Origin: Cupriavidus nantongensis
Lineage (GTDB): Bacteria; Pseudomonadota; Gammaproteobacteria; Burkholderiales; Burkholderiaceae
Length of the DNA: 64,000 bases
Direction: 5' to 3'
NCBI RefSeq assembly: GCF_001598055.1
Contig: NZ_CP014844.1
Coordinates: 2,534,967 to 2,598,966 of the forward strand
The first letter of the stretch is position 1, and the number at the start of each line of letters is the position of its first letter. Positions 19,536 to 33,892 of the stretch are shown piece by piece. Position numbers and translations under genes: made by a program. Below the pieces are notes generated by a model, which was not told the origin of the DNA, ran no database searches, and saw nothing but the letters and a program-made list of their open reading frames with translations.

Positions 19536-19666
19536 CGCGCTCTCCCAAGCGTAAGACGGACCGCTGAGGTTATCGGCAATGAGACCGGGACGCAACGTTT
19601 CGACACAATAAGTGCGCTATGAGGCAATCGCGCCCAACTGGCGACAGTAGACAGCAACTTATTGAT

Positions 19667-19948
19667 TTACTGGGGTATTTTCCCGGACGCCGCCCGGAAA
19701 CCCGCGTGAATGCTAAGGGTGGCTACCCCGGTAAATTGCACCGAAATCAAGGGGACGCCGATCACCGCCGTCATGCCGAGCAGGACCATCCCCACGGCGC
19801 GGGTCGCTAGTCCCAGCAACAGCAGAGCTGGGGCGGTCAGCTCGATTGACACCGCCAGGTAGGCCGCAGACTTCGAGGGCACCAGCGGCACCCGGTAGTC
19901 CCCGCGGAACAGTTCGAGGGCGGTATTCCAGTTGGCCAGCTTGGCCAT
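19667..19948 (-). pseudogene. DoxX-family membrane protein, truncated at both ends
   Basis: The frame encodes MAKLANWNTALELFRGDYRVP ... SAAYLAVSIELTAPALLLLGLATR, the central part of a DoxX-like membrane protein, whose usual first helix (...FWRSGMAKLANW) is missing its start. Upstream in-frame sequence runs into the end of merA, and the C-terminus diverges after the third helix close to the transposase end. It looks like a gene cut by transposon rearrangement and is unlikely to be functional. Confidence 0.55.
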
Positions 19949-19976
19949 CGCCGAGTTCCAGACGGTTGGCTTTTTC

Positions 19977-22122
<2,146 letters not shown>

Positions 22123-22150
22123 GCGGTCACTCCCATGTTCGATCCGGGGC

Positions 22151-22423
22151 TTACCGCTTGACGCTGGACGGATAGCCCGCGTCCTCGGTCGCCTTGGTCA
22201 GTTTCTGCACGCTGGTCTTGGCATCGTCGAAGGTGACGACGGCCTGGCGCTTCTCGAAGCTCACTTCGGTCTTGGTCACGCCGTCGACCTTGGAGAGCGC
22301 CTTTTTGACCGTGATCGGGCAGGTTTCGCAAGTCATGCCCGGCACGGACAGCGTGACGGCTTGCATGGCGGCCCACGCCGGAGCAACGGCGGCGAGAGCG
22401 AGGGCGGCAAACAGCTTCTTCAT
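22151..22423 (-). CDS. merP: MerP periplasmic mercury-binding protein
   Basis: The 90-residue secreted protein has a signal peptide (MKKLFAALALAAVAPAWAA) and one heavy-metal-associated domain with the GMTCETCPITVKKAL motif. The two Cys bind Hg(II) in the periplasm and deliver it to MerT (established). The 13-bp gap from merT and an upstream GGAG site indicate co-translation. Confidence 0.95.
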   Translation of the reverse strand: MKKLFAALALAAVAPAWAAMQAVTLSVPGMTCETCPITVKKALSKVDGVTKTEVSFEKRQAVVTFDDAKTSVQKLTKATEDAGYPSSVKR

Positions 22424-22436
22424 GGCGAACTCCTGA

Positions 22437-22787
22437 TCAGTAGAACCATGGCATCACGTAGGGAAAGCCGAGCGCAACCAGAACCAGCAGGGCGACGACC
22501 CAGAAAATGAGCTTGTAGGTGGCGCGTACCCGCGGGATAGCGCAGGCCTCGCCCGGCTTGCAGACTTGCGCCGGGCGTAAAACGCGCCGCCAGGCGACGA
22601 ACAGAGCCAGCACTGCGGTGCCGAGAAACAGCGGCCGATATGGCTCCAGCGCCGTTAAATTCCCGATCCAGGCCCCGCTGAAACCGAGCGCGATCAGGAG
22701 CAGCGGCCCCAAGCAGCAGGTGGAGGCGAGGATTGCGGCGATGCCACCGGCAAAGAGCGCACGGCGCCCGGCTTGCAGTCGTGACAT
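22437..22787 (-). CDS. merT: MerT mercury transport membrane protein
   Basis: The 116-residue inner-membrane protein has three hydrophobic helices, the vicinal Cys pair in the first ([14 protein letters not shown]) and a second Cys pair in the cytosolic loop (VCKPGEAC). It takes Hg(II) from MerP into the cell for MerA. It is the first gene after the mer promoter. The ATG at 22787 follows AAAGGAAAAA; an in-frame extension to 22853 would run into the promoter and is rejected. Confidence 0.95.
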   Translation of the reverse strand: MSRLQAGRRALFAGGIAAILASTCCLGPLLLIALGFSGAWIGNLTALEPYRPLFLGTAVLALFVAWRRVLRPAQVCKPGEACAIPRVRATYKLIFWVVALLVLVALGFPYVMPWFY

Positions 22788-22822
22788 GCGTTTTTCCTTT
22801 CTTAGTAGGTAGGGATAGCGTA

Positions 22823-22853
22823 ACCTTACTTCCGTACTTATGTACGGAGTCAA
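22823..22853 (-). promoter_or_regulatory. mer operator-promoter (merOP) between merR and merT
   Basis: On the minus strand the -35 TTGACT (22848-22853) and -10 TAAGGT (22823-22828) are 19 bp apart. The spacer holds the dyad CCGTACATAAGTACGG recognised by MerR, nearly identical to the classical Tn501/Tn21 mer operator. MerR bound here represses the divergent merR and, with Hg(II), activates merTPCA. Confidence 0.93.
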
Positions 22854-22858
22854 GCGAT

Positions 22859-23266
22859 ATGCGGAGCGGATTGGAGAGCCTGACCATCGGCGCCTTCGCC
22901 AAGGCGGCTGGTGTCAACGTGGAAACGATCCGGTTCTACCAGCGCAAGGGGCTGCTGCCAGAGCCAGATAAGCCCGCCGGCGGGATTCGTCGCTATGGCG
23001 AAACGGATGTGGTCCGGGTGCGCTTCATGAAATCGGCGCAGCGGCTGGGATTCAGTCTGGAAGAAATCGGTGAACTGCTTCGCCTGGAGGACGGCACCCA
23101 TTGCGAGGAAGCGAGCAGCCTAGCCGAGCGCAAGCTCAATGACGTGCGCGCAAAGCTGGCCGACCTGAGACGCATGGAGGCCGTGCTGTCCGAACTGGTG
23201 GGCGCCTGTCATGCCAGCCAGGGTAACGTATCCTGCCCGCTGATCGCAGCGCTGCAAGCGGGATAA
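22859..23266 (+). CDS. merR: MerR mercury-responsive regulator
   Basis: The 135-residue regulator has a MerR winged-helix start ([24 protein letters not shown]) and the three Hg-binding Cys at C-x(34-36)-C-x(7-9)-C positions (HCEEASS ... [13 protein letters not shown]). It faces merT across the merOP. The ORF extends upstream to 22733 through merT and the operator; the ATG at 22859 is chosen by homology. Confidence 0.95.
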   Translation: MRSGLESLTIGAFAKAAGVNVETIRFYQRKGLLPEPDKPAGGIRRYGETDVVRVRFMKSAQRLGFSLEEIGELLRLEDGTHCEEASSLAERKLNDVRAKLADLRRMEAVLSELVGACHASQGNVSCPLIAALQAG

Positions 23267-23612
23267 GTGCGCCAAAGGACGTAGTGGACGCGGGCTACGC
23301 TGCCCCAGTTCGTTCCGGCTTCTTTTGTACGGCTTCGGCGCAGCCAGCCTCATATGCCCCGTATCGAGGGGCAAGCGACCTAGTCGAGTCAGACATCGTC
23401 GGGGGGACAAAGCGGCACCAGCGGGCGCAGCGCTTGCAAGGCGCGCTTGTGCTGTAAGATCCAGTCGTACATTCCTCTACGACGCCCTCGGCTTGGCCAA
23501 CGAGGGGCGGCCCAGTGGTTGGATACGACAATGTGGCGCCGTGTAAGTGCCATGCCGGTGTTGGCCCTGCCCGAGAACGGTCGTGAAGTCGTAACGCCGG
23601 TGAATTGCGGGT
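23267..23612. other. Gene-free stretch between merR and the second transposase remnant
   Basis: These 346 bp carry no convincing coding frame. They contain G-rich blocks (for example GGGGGG near 23401) and a CTGTAAG sequence near 23452 that could be worn Tn3-type ends, but no matching inverted copy was identified by eye. Confidence 0.4.
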
Positions 23613-25409
23613 TCAGGCAGCGCTAGGCCAACGCACCTCCGGAAGCGATCGCAGCGGGCGGAATTTTCCATCTTGGAGCTTTTGGCTCTGACGCCACACG
23701 TAGTCGCCGGTCAGGTTGATGTGTTCCCAGCCGAGCGGCGACAGGTACGAAAACAGGGACGGATCGATGGGCATGCCGCGCTCCACCAGCGCCTGCACGG
23801 CACGTTCAAGGTAGACCGTGTTCCACAGGACGATGGCCGCGGTGACCAGGTTCAGTCCGCTGGCACGGTAGCGCTGCTGTTCGAAGTTGCGATCGCGGAT
23901 CTCGCCAAGCCGGTAGAAGAACACGGACCGTGCCAAGGCGTTGCGCGCTTCCCCCTTGTTGAGCCCCGCATGGGAGCGCCGACGCAGTTCCAGGTCCTGC
24001 AGCCAGTCCAAGGTGAATATCGTCCGCTCGATGCGGCCGAGCTCGCGGAGGGCGACCGCCAGTCCGTTCTGTCGCGGGTAGCTGCCGAGCTTGCGCAGCA
24101 TCAGCGAGGCGGTGACCGTGCCCTGCCGGATCGACGTCGCGAGGCGCAGCACCTCGTCCCAGTGCGTGCGAATCAGTCTCTCTTTGTACGCGCCGCCGAT
24201 CATAGGGGCCAATGCCGGATAGTCGTCAGGATTGCCGGGGATGTACAGCCTTGAGTCCGCGAGGTCGCGAATGCGCGGGGAGAACCGGAACCCGAGCAGA
24301 TGCATCAGGGCGAAGACGTGGTCCGTGAAGCCGTTGGTGTCCGTGTAGTGCTCCTGGACCCGCAGGTCCGACTCGTGGTACAGCAGGCCGTCGAGCACAT
24401 AGGTGGAGTCACGGACGCCGACGTTCACCAGCTTGGAGTGATACGGCGCGTACTGATCCGAGATGTGCGTGTAGATCATCCGGCCGGGCTCCGAGCCATA
24501 CTTTGGGTTGACGTGGCCGGTGCTTTCGGCACGGCCGCCCGCCTTGAATCGCTGGCCATCCGACGATGAGGTGCTGCCATCGCCCCAATGGGCAGCGAAC
24601 GCATGGGCGGACTGCGCGTTGACCAGATCCGCCAGGCCCTGAGCATAGGTCTCGTCCCGAATATGCCAGGCCTGCAGCCAGGAGAGCTTGGCGTAACTGG
24701 TGCCCGGGCAGGATTCCGCCATCTTCGTTAGCCCGAGGTTAATGGCGTCGGCAAGAATGGTCGTGAGCAGCAGCGTCTTGTCGGCGGCAGGCTCACTGGT
24801 CTTCAGGTGCGTGAAATGCCGGGTAAAGCCGGTCCAGCCGTCGACTTCCATCAGCAGTTCCGTAATCTTGACGCGCGGCAGCATGAGCGCGGTCTGATCG
24901 ATCAGGGTCTGCGCTTCCATCGGGACGGCCGCATCGAGCGGCGAGATCTTCAGGCCCGACTGAGTGATGATCGCGTCCGGCAGCTTGTTGGCGGCGGCCA
25001 ACCGGTTGGCGGTGGCCAGCTTCAGTTCAAGCAGCCCGCGCCGCTCGCTCAAGTAGCGCTCGCAATCGGTGGCGATGGGCAGGGGCAGCAAGCGGCTCTG
25101 TCTGAGTGCGACGAATTTCTCGGCGGGCAGCAGGTACTCATCGAAATCCTTGAACTGGCGCGAGCCCTGGACCCAGATGTCGCCGGAGCGCAGGCGGTTT
25201 CTGAGTTCGGACAGCGCGCACAGCTCATAGTAGCGACGATCGATGCCGTTCTTGGTGCGTACCAGTGGCTCCCAGCGCTTCTTGATGAAGGAGGTCGGCG
25301 CGTCGGCCGGGACTTTGCGCACATCGTTGACGTTCATCGTCCGGATCGTATCGATGGCAGCCAGACTGCCGCCGTGCGGCCTGATCAAATATTGCGGCGC
25401 CATCAACAT
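23613..25409 (-). pseudogene. tnpA: Tn3-family transposase, N-terminally truncated
   Basis: The open frame encodes 598 residues matching the central and C-terminal part of a Tn3-family TnpA of about 1000 residues: [19 protein letters not shown] at the start, the DDE region around [25 protein letters not shown], and an ending with the NTVYLERAV and [15 protein letters not shown] blocks. About 350-400 N-terminal residues are absent, and the region upstream (25410-25613) shows no continuation in the right frame. It differs clearly from the transposase at 16598-19535. Confidence 0.85.
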
Positions 25410-25613
25410 TGCGTGGCGCTGGTGCCGACTCTACTAGATTAAAGCGTATCGCCCGTAGGGCGGTGAGCGCTGCGAGTTGTACTTCCAGCAAGTTTTGCGC
25501 CCGGCCGTCCTTCGCTGCTGCTGGCCGACTGCGCACAAGTCGGCGACGTTGCAAGGCGGCGTTTGCCTGAAGCGACGCAATCAGGATGTCAAGGCGGGAG
25601 AGGTTAATGATGG

Positions 25614-28298
<2,685 letters not shown>

Positions 28299-28319
28299 CG
28301 CCGACTCCTTGCCGGGGTG

Positions 28320-29315
28320 TTATCTGACTATCATGAAGAGACCGAGCAGGCCAGCCACGGCGGCCACACCGATCGCTGCGGACACTTGCCAGCGATGCAC
28401 GCAGATCCACCACTGCGCACTGGTTGACTTCGCTTGATTGTCAAAGCGGCCATGTGCTGCAAACAAGCCCACGACCGGTACAAACAGGTTATCGGGCCGA
28501 TCGGGGTGGGCGGGTTCCTGGGTCTGCTGTGCCTCATAGGCCTGTCTGGCCGCCACACGATCACCCAGGCCTGGGAAAAATCGACTGGACAGAATGGTTT
28601 TGGCGGCTGGCCAGCCCACCCATACCTCGCGAGGGCCGTGCGTGGCTGCCCAGACAATGGCCTCGCCGGCGATTTCCGGCTGGAATATTGGCGGCACTGG
28701 TTGGGCACGGCGTGGCAACTTGCTGCGGCACCAATCGAATTGCGGCGTATTGAACGCCGATAAATGCACCATCGTCAGTCTCACCGACGAATGATCGTGA
28801 ACGAGTTCCGAACGCAGGGAATCGGTAAAGCCACGGATCGCCGCCTTCGCCCCACAGTATGCTGACTGTAGCGGGATGGACCGATAGGCCAGCGCCGAGC
28901 CGGTCTGCACAATACAGCCATGATTGCGCGCCGACATGCGTTTCAGCGCGGCCAACGTGCCATGCACCGCGCCCAGATAGACCACTTCCGTGACGCGGCG
29001 ATACTCGGCCGCCGTTGTTTCGGCGACCGGCGCAAACACGGTCGTCGAGACATTGTTCACCCAAATCGTGATCAGTCCCAGTTCGAGCTCAATGCGCGAC
29101 GCTGCTGCCTCCACCTGCTGGGCATCGGCGACATCGACGGGGATGCCCAGCGCCAGGATCCCCAGGTCGCGCAATTCGCTACAGACCCGGGCCAGGCGAT
29201 CCGGCTCTCTTGCCAGGATTGCGATCCAGTCCCCGCGCTGCGCAAAGGCCCGCACGGCAGCGAGCCCCACGCCTGCGGTGCCACCGGTGACGACAACAAC
29301 GTTGGGCGGATGCAT
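28320..29315 (-). CDS. Short-chain dehydrogenase/reductase with C-terminal membrane helix
   Basis: The 331-residue protein has the classical SDR cofactor motif (VVTGGTAGVGLAA), NNVST after beta-4, a catalytic Ser-Tyr-Lys set (GSALAYRS ... SAYCGAKAA) and, unlike ordinary SDRs, an extra C-terminal region with a hydrophobic helix (VSAAIGVAAVAGLLGLFMIV). It should oxidise or reduce an unknown substrate with NAD(P)(H), tethered to the membrane. Its ATG abuts the stop of the upstream glucosidase gene, so the three genes are co-transcribed and probably translationally coupled. Confidence 0.88.
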   Translation of the reverse strand: MHPPNVVVVTGGTAGVGLAAVRAFAQRGDWIAILAREPDRLARVCSELRDLGILALGIPVDVADAQQVEAAASRIELELGLITIWVNNVSTTVFAPVAETTAAEYRRVTEVVYLGAVHGTLAALKRMSARNHGCIVQTGSALAYRSIPLQSAYCGAKAAIRGFTDSLRSELVHDHSSVRLTMVHLSAFNTPQFDWCRSKLPRRAQPVPPIFQPEIAGEAIVWAATHGPREVWVGWPAAKTILSSRFFPGLGDRVAARQAYEAQQTQEPAHPDRPDNLFVPVVGLFAAHGRFDNQAKSTSAQWWICVHRWQVSAAIGVAAVAGLLGLFMIVR

Positions 29316-31130
29316 TCAGGCCTCCCCGCGTTGCTGCGCTTGCTGAATGTCCAGCGCAGCCTGGATCAGTGCCAGATGGGTATAGCCTTGCGGATAGTTG
29401 CCCAGCAGCGCCTTGCTATCCGGGTCGATCTCTTCCGCGAATAAGCCGAGATCGCTGGCAAACGAGCAGATGTGCCGAAAGAGTTTGATCGCCTCCTTGG
29501 CCCGGCCTTGTCGGGCCAGGACTTGTACCAGCCAGAAGCTGCAGATGGCGAGGGTCGCCTCTTCTCCTGGCACGCCATCGTGGATGCGGTACCGATAGAC
29601 CAGCGAATCCTTGGTGAGATCCCGCTGAATGCGGGCCACGGTTGCTTTCACGCGCGCGTCAGTTGGGGGGAGAAAGCCGGTCAGCGGGATCAGTAGCGCG
29701 CTCGCATCCAAAGCTGGCGATCCGAAACTTTGCGTGAACGCGCCAGTCCCGTGGTGAAACCCCTGCCCCTCGATGACGCGACGCAGCGCGTCCCGTTCGA
29801 GCTTCCAGACAGCAACGTTTCCGTCGAGTTGCCCAGCCTGTGCCAGCGCAATGGCACGGTCCAACGCGACCCAGCACATCAGCTTGGATGATACGAAATG
29901 CTGGGGCACCCCGCGCGTTTCCCAGAATCCTTGGTCCGGCTCACGCCAGCGCGCCGCGGCGGCGTCGGCTAGCCGGGCGAGCACGCGCCGCATTGGGGCG
30001 GACAGTGTCATTGGCATGCCCTGTTGGCACACCCAGGCCGCGTCGAGGACATGCCCATAGACATCCAGTTGCACCTGTTCCGCCGCCGCATTGCCGATAC
30101 GCACCGGACGGGACGCACGGTACCCGTCAAGATGGCGAAGCTCCTGCTCAGGCAGGTTCGGGCTGCCATCGATCCGGTACATGATCTGCAGTCGTTTGAG
30201 ATCGCAAAATCGCTCGATCCAACGAAAGAAGTCCATTGCGGCCTCGTGATGGCCCAGCGCCATCAACGCGCGCAGCACCATGGCCGAGTCGCGCAGCCAA
30301 CAAAACCGATAGTCCCAATTGCGGCTGCTACCGATCCACTCCGGCAGCGAGGTGGTTGGCGCCGCCACCAGTGCTCCGGTCGGGCCAAACGTCAGCAACT
30401 TGAGAACACAGGCGCTGGTGCGCACTTCTCGTTCGAAGGGACCGCGATAGGTGCATTGCTGCTGCCACTCGCCCCAATGTCGTAGGGTCTCATCAAGGAC
30501 CGCCTGGGGGTCGTGCACAGGCCGGTCCGGCCCGTCTTGTTGGAAGGACGCAATCGCCCACAGCGGCGCGCCGGGCCGCACGATGGCCACGCCTTTGGCG
30601 CGGTGCGCTTCGGTCGCCAGCGGCAGCGGCGGCGAACATACCAGGCTGAGACGTTGGTGTTCGCATACAGCGGTCACGCCATGCGAACCGACTTCCCATT
30701 GGTGGGGCTTGCGCGCATAGTCAAAGCTCGGACTGAACACAAGTTCCACCCTCACCTCGCCAACGGTCGCCTCAATGCGCCGCAACAGCCGATGGCACTC
30801 GGGTGAGTCATGGTCCAGCCGACTGCGTGCGAGACGCTCGCTATGCATGAAGTCGGTCAGGCGAAGGATCCCGCCGCTGGCTTCAAACATGGTTTCCAGT
30901 ACGCCCCCTGGGACCCGGTAATAGCGCGAACTGATCGCACGACCCGTCGGCCGGATTTGAAAGTAGCCTCCTCGGTTAGCATCGAGCAATCTGCAAAATA
31001 CGGCGCCGGCGTCAAAGTGCGGCATACAGCACCAGTCGATGGATCCCGACGTGCTCACCAACGCCACGCTATGCGTGTTGCCAATGACGGCATAGTCGGC
31101 AATGGGCGGATACCTGGGGTTGGTGAACAC
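29316..31130 (-). CDS. Glycoside hydrolase family 15 (glucoamylase/trehalase-like)
   Basis: The 604-residue protein begins IADYAVIGNTHSVALVSTSGSIDWCCMP, the N-terminal hallmark of bacterial GH15 proteins, and contains the (alpha/alpha)6 catalytic region with SSRNWDYRFCWLRDSAMVLRAL and the late SFWLVQVLARQGR segment. It has no signal peptide, so it acts in the cytosol, probably on trehalose or alpha-glucans. The start is GTG at 31130 behind AGGAGACGGA. It leads the three-gene leftward operon with the SDR and the epimerase/VKOR fusion, a set plausibly tied to stress or compatible-solute metabolism (inference). Confidence 0.9.
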   Translation of the reverse strand: MFTNPRYPPIADYAVIGNTHSVALVSTSGSIDWCCMPHFDAGAVFCRLLDANRGGYFQIRPTGRAISSRYYRVPGGVLETMFEASGGILRLTDFMHSERLARSRLDHDSPECHRLLRRIEATVGEVRVELVFSPSFDYARKPHQWEVGSHGVTAVCEHQRLSLVCSPPLPLATEAHRAKGVAIVRPGAPLWAIASFQQDGPDRPVHDPQAVLDETLRHWGEWQQQCTYRGPFEREVRTSACVLKLLTFGPTGALVAAPTTSLPEWIGSSRNWDYRFCWLRDSAMVLRALMALGHHEAAMDFFRWIERFCDLKRLQIMYRIDGSPNLPEQELRHLDGYRASRPVRIGNAAAEQVQLDVYGHVLDAAWVCQQGMPMTLSAPMRRVLARLADAAAARWREPDQGFWETRGVPQHFVSSKLMCWVALDRAIALAQAGQLDGNVAVWKLERDALRRVIEGQGFHHGTGAFTQSFGSPALDASALLIPLTGFLPPTDARVKATVARIQRDLTKDSLVYRYRIHDGVPGEEATLAICSFWLVQVLARQGRAKEAIKLFRHICSFASDLGLFAEEIDPDSKALLGNYPQGYTHLALIQAALDIQQAQQRGEA

Positions 31131-31327
31131 TCCGTCTCCTTGACCCTCGCCACGCTGGCAACACGCGTTGCCGAGGTCGGGATCCTGGCTTACATCTGGC
31201 GCTAGCGCGGGAAAGAACTACAACGCGCTATGCCTGCCGTTACACGGCTCAAGTTCGCGGCGTGCCATGGCTTCACCACCCGAGCCGCGCGTTGCCGTCC
31301 AAGATCGAGTCGTTGGGCTACCTGGAT

Positions 31328-31654
31328 CTACGCCATGGCGCGACAGACCTGCGCGCACTCCTGACAGGCACGTGCGCACTCTTGGCAATGCTGCGCTTCG
31401 TGCTTGGCGCACTCCGTCCCACACTCTTCACAGACCTTCGCGCACAGCGCGCATATCGCGCGCGCGTACTGGCTGTCGCGCGCCATCATCGCCGCGGCAT
31501 AGGCACATGTTTCGGCACAGTCCAGGTCGAGTGCGATGCAGCGTTTCATGGCCTCAACCTCTGGCTCACGCAGACAAGACGCAGCACAGTGATGACAGGC
31601 GACTGTGCAGGCGTGACAGGCTTCAATACAAGATAGATAGTTTTCATGTGGCAT
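31328..31654 (-). CDS. Cytosolic Cys-rich four-helix copper-storage-like protein (DUF326/Csp type)
   Basis: The 108-residue protein has no signal peptide and contains 19 Cys, mostly in CxxxC and CxxC spacings along amphipathic helices (SCIEACHACTVACHHC ... CQECARACQECAQVC). This matches the DUF326 four-helix bundle proteins, of which Csp1/Csp3 fill their core with many Cu(I) ions (established). Lacking a signal it resembles cytosolic Csp3. It faces the first copAB pair, with a candidate CopR box between them, so copper induction is likely. Confidence 0.88.
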   Translation of the reverse strand: MPHENYLSCIEACHACTVACHHCAASCLREPEVEAMKRCIALDLDCAETCAYAAAMMARDSQYARAICALCAKVCEECGTECAKHEAQHCQECARACQECAQVCRAMA

Positions 31655-31756
31655 GGCAAAGCTCCTAAAGAAATTCGACCAGCGTTGCGAGACGCCGCCA
31701 AATTGAGAGCAATTCGCGCGCCACAGGAAGCAGACGACAGCATGGGAGCGACTGCC

Positions 31757-31782
31757 TTACAGGAGCATTACGCGACGATGAC
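31757..31782 (-). promoter_or_regulatory. Candidate CopR box between the Csp-like gene and copA (first copy)
   Basis: On the minus strand GTCA (31779-31782), GTAA (31768-31771) and GTAA (31757-31760) occur at an exact 11-bp period, matching the array seen at other cop promoters. The -10 hexamer seen 38 nt away at six other sites is not found at that distance, so this assignment is weaker. Confidence 0.5.
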
Positions 31783-31895
31783 GAAACCGGTGACAGCACA
31801 TGTTTTGGCCAGGCTGATGACGCTAAAGGAGCTTTTGCTTCGACGTGGCGCGCACTATGCTAAGTGGACGTTTCACCATTGCGCGAGGAGACAAC

Positions 31896-33857
31896 GTGTT
31901 CGAACGCCCTAGCGATGCCATGCTTCGCCCCGTCTCACTGAGCCGCCGCCGACTGCTGGGAAGTCTGATCGCCGGAGGCGGCTTGGCGAGCCTGGGCGCG
32001 TATCCACGCGCCGTTTGGGCCTTGAAGAGCCAAGGCTATCCGGTCGTGCTGACAGGGACCACGTTTGACCTGGCCATTGGCGCGACGCCCATGTCGTTTA
32101 CCGGCCGTATCCGGCCTACCACCAGTGTGAACGGCTCCATCCCCGCGCCGATTCTGCATTGGAAGCAAGGCACCGAGGTCACGCTGCGCGTGACCAACTT
32201 GCTCGATACCCAAACATCGATTCACTGGCACGGCATCTTGCTGCCGTTTCAGATGGACGGCGTGCCCGGTATCTCCTTTCCCGGCATCGGGCCGGGCGAG
32301 ACGTTCGTGTATCGCTTTCAAGTGCGGCAAGCCGGCACCTATTGGTACCACGCGCATACCCGTTTTCAGGAGCAGACCGGCTTGTACGGACCGCTGGTCA
32401 TCGAGCCAATGCATCCAGACCCGATCAAGGTCGATCGCGACTATGTCGTGATGCTCAGCGAATGGACGGATGAAAACCCGGAAATGGTGTTCGCGAAGCT
32501 CAAGAAGATGAGCGACGTCTATAACTTTCAGATGCCGACGGTGGGCGACTTTGCCCGAGATGTGTCCGAAATGGGGCTGTCCGAGGCCTTGGCTAAGCGC
32601 GCGATGTGGAACCAGATGCGAATGAATCCGACCGATTTGGCCGATGTTTCGGGAGCCACTTTTACCTACCTGATCAACGGCACGCCCGCAGATAAAAATT
32701 GGACAGCGATCGCTAAAGCCGGGGAGCGCGTGCGGTTGCGCTTTATCAACGGCTCGGCGACCAGCAACTTTGACGTCCGAATTCCCGGCGTGAAGATGAC
32801 GGTGGTATCGGCTGATGGGCAGGATGTCGAACCGGTACCGGTGGATGAAATCCGCATTGCCGTCGCCGAGACTTACGACGTAGTGGTGCAGATGCCGGAC
32901 GATAAGGCGCACACCATCTTTGCTCAGTCGATCGATCGCAGCGGCTACGCCAGGGCGACACTTGCACCGGAAGTCGGGATGGAAGCCGACGTGCCCAAGC
33001 TCGATCCGAAGACCTGGCTCACCATGGCCGATATGGGCATGGGCGACATGGCGGACATGGATATGGGCAGCATGGAAATGGGGGCCATGAAGATGGATCA
33101 GAAACCATCCATGGCCATGGATCGCATGGGGATGGAGTCCATGGGTGGCGCACCCACGATGCAACCAATGACGCCGGAGGCGGGCATGGGCGCCATGGGG
33201 GGCATGGGGGGGCATGACATGTCGACCATGTCCGGGCCAGCGAAGGACGCCCATGCCGGAATGGCCGGCATGGACCACGGCAAGTCCGACGCGAAGCCGG
33301 GGATGCAGAAAACCGGTGGCGAGATGGGGCATGACATGGGCAAGATGGGCAATATGCCTGGCATGGGGCCACAGGTCGACATGCGCTCGATGAACCCTTC
33401 CCGCTCGCTGTCGGATCCGGGGCCAAGACTGCGCAACAACGGCAGGCGAGTGTTGACCTACGCGGACCTTAAAACGCTCGGCCCGGTGATCGACAAGCGC
33501 CCGCCCAGCCGGGAGTTGGAACTGCACTTGACCGGCAATATGCGCCGTTTCATCTGGGGCCTCGACGGCAAGAAGTTTTCCCAAGCCGAACCGATCCGGC
33601 TCTACTACGGGGAGCGCCTGCGCATCACGCTGATCAACGACACCATGATGAACCACCCGATGCACCTGCACGGGATGTTCAGCGAGCTGGAAAATCACGA
33701 AGGCCAGGCGCTGGTCAGAAAGCACACGATCAACGTCCAGCCGTCCAAACAAGTCAGCTTCCTGGTGACGGCCGATGCGCCGGGACAATGGGCCTTTCAT
33801 TGTCACTTGCTTTACCACATGGAAGCCGGCATGTTCCGCAAGGTCGTGGTCGCATGA
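31896..33857 (+). CDS. copA: CopA-type multicopper oxidase, first copy
   Basis: The 653-residue periplasmic oxidase has a Tat signal (SLSRRRLLGSLIAGGG), type-2/3 copper His motifs (HWHG, HAHT), a long Met-rich insertion (about residues 385-510, GMGDMADMDMGSMEMG) and the C-terminal type-1/3 motif HPMHLHG ... HCHLLYHMEAGM. It should oxidise Cu(I) in the periplasm and bind extra copper in the Met region. A GTG at 31896 follows GAGGAGA; an ATG at 31920 is an alternative. It is about the size of the second CopA (41342-43228) but has a longer Met insertion. copB follows almost immediately. Confidence 0.93.
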   Translation: MFERPSDAMLRPVSLSRRRLLGSLIAGGGLASLGAYPRAVWALKSQGYPVVLTGTTFDLAIGATPMSFTGRIRPTTSVNGSIPAPILHWKQGTEVTLRVTNLLDTQTSIHWHGILLPFQMDGVPGISFPGIGPGETFVYRFQVRQAGTYWYHAHTRFQEQTGLYGPLVIEPMHPDPIKVDRDYVVMLSEWTDENPEMVFAKLKKMSDVYNFQMPTVGDFARDVSEMGLSEALAKRAMWNQMRMNPTDLADVSGATFTYLINGTPADKNWTAIAKAGERVRLRFINGSATSNFDVRIPGVKMTVVSADGQDVEPVPVDEIRIAVAETYDVVVQMPDDKAHTIFAQSIDRSGYARATLAPEVGMEADVPKLDPKTWLTMADMGMGDMADMDMGSMEMGAMKMDQKPSMAMDRMGMESMGGAPTMQPMTPEAGMGAMGGMGGHDMSTMSGPAKDAHAGMAGMDHGKSDAKPGMQKTGGEMGHDMGKMGNMPGMGPQVDMRSMNPSRSLSDPGPRLRNNGRRVLTYADLKTLGPVIDKRPPSRELELHLTGNMRRFIWGLDGKKFSQAEPIRLYYGERLRITLINDTMMNHPMHLHGMFSELENHEGQALVRKHTINVQPSKQVSFLVTADAPGQWAFHCHLLYHMEAGMFRKVVVA

Positions 33858-33892
33858 GCGGGTTGAACCTCGCCAACGCCAGGGAGATTGAC

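Noticed and set aside
23380..23460. Possible Tn3 terminal repeat (GGGGGG ... CTGTAAG)
   Set aside because: No matching inverted copy was found near the other transposase or elsewhere by eye.
31935..33818. 627-codon antisense ORF across the first copA
   Set aside because: It is the shadow of a high-GC, Met/His-rich gene (His-rich translation of Met codons), with no ribosome-binding site; a similar antisense ORF exists over the second copA for the same reason.
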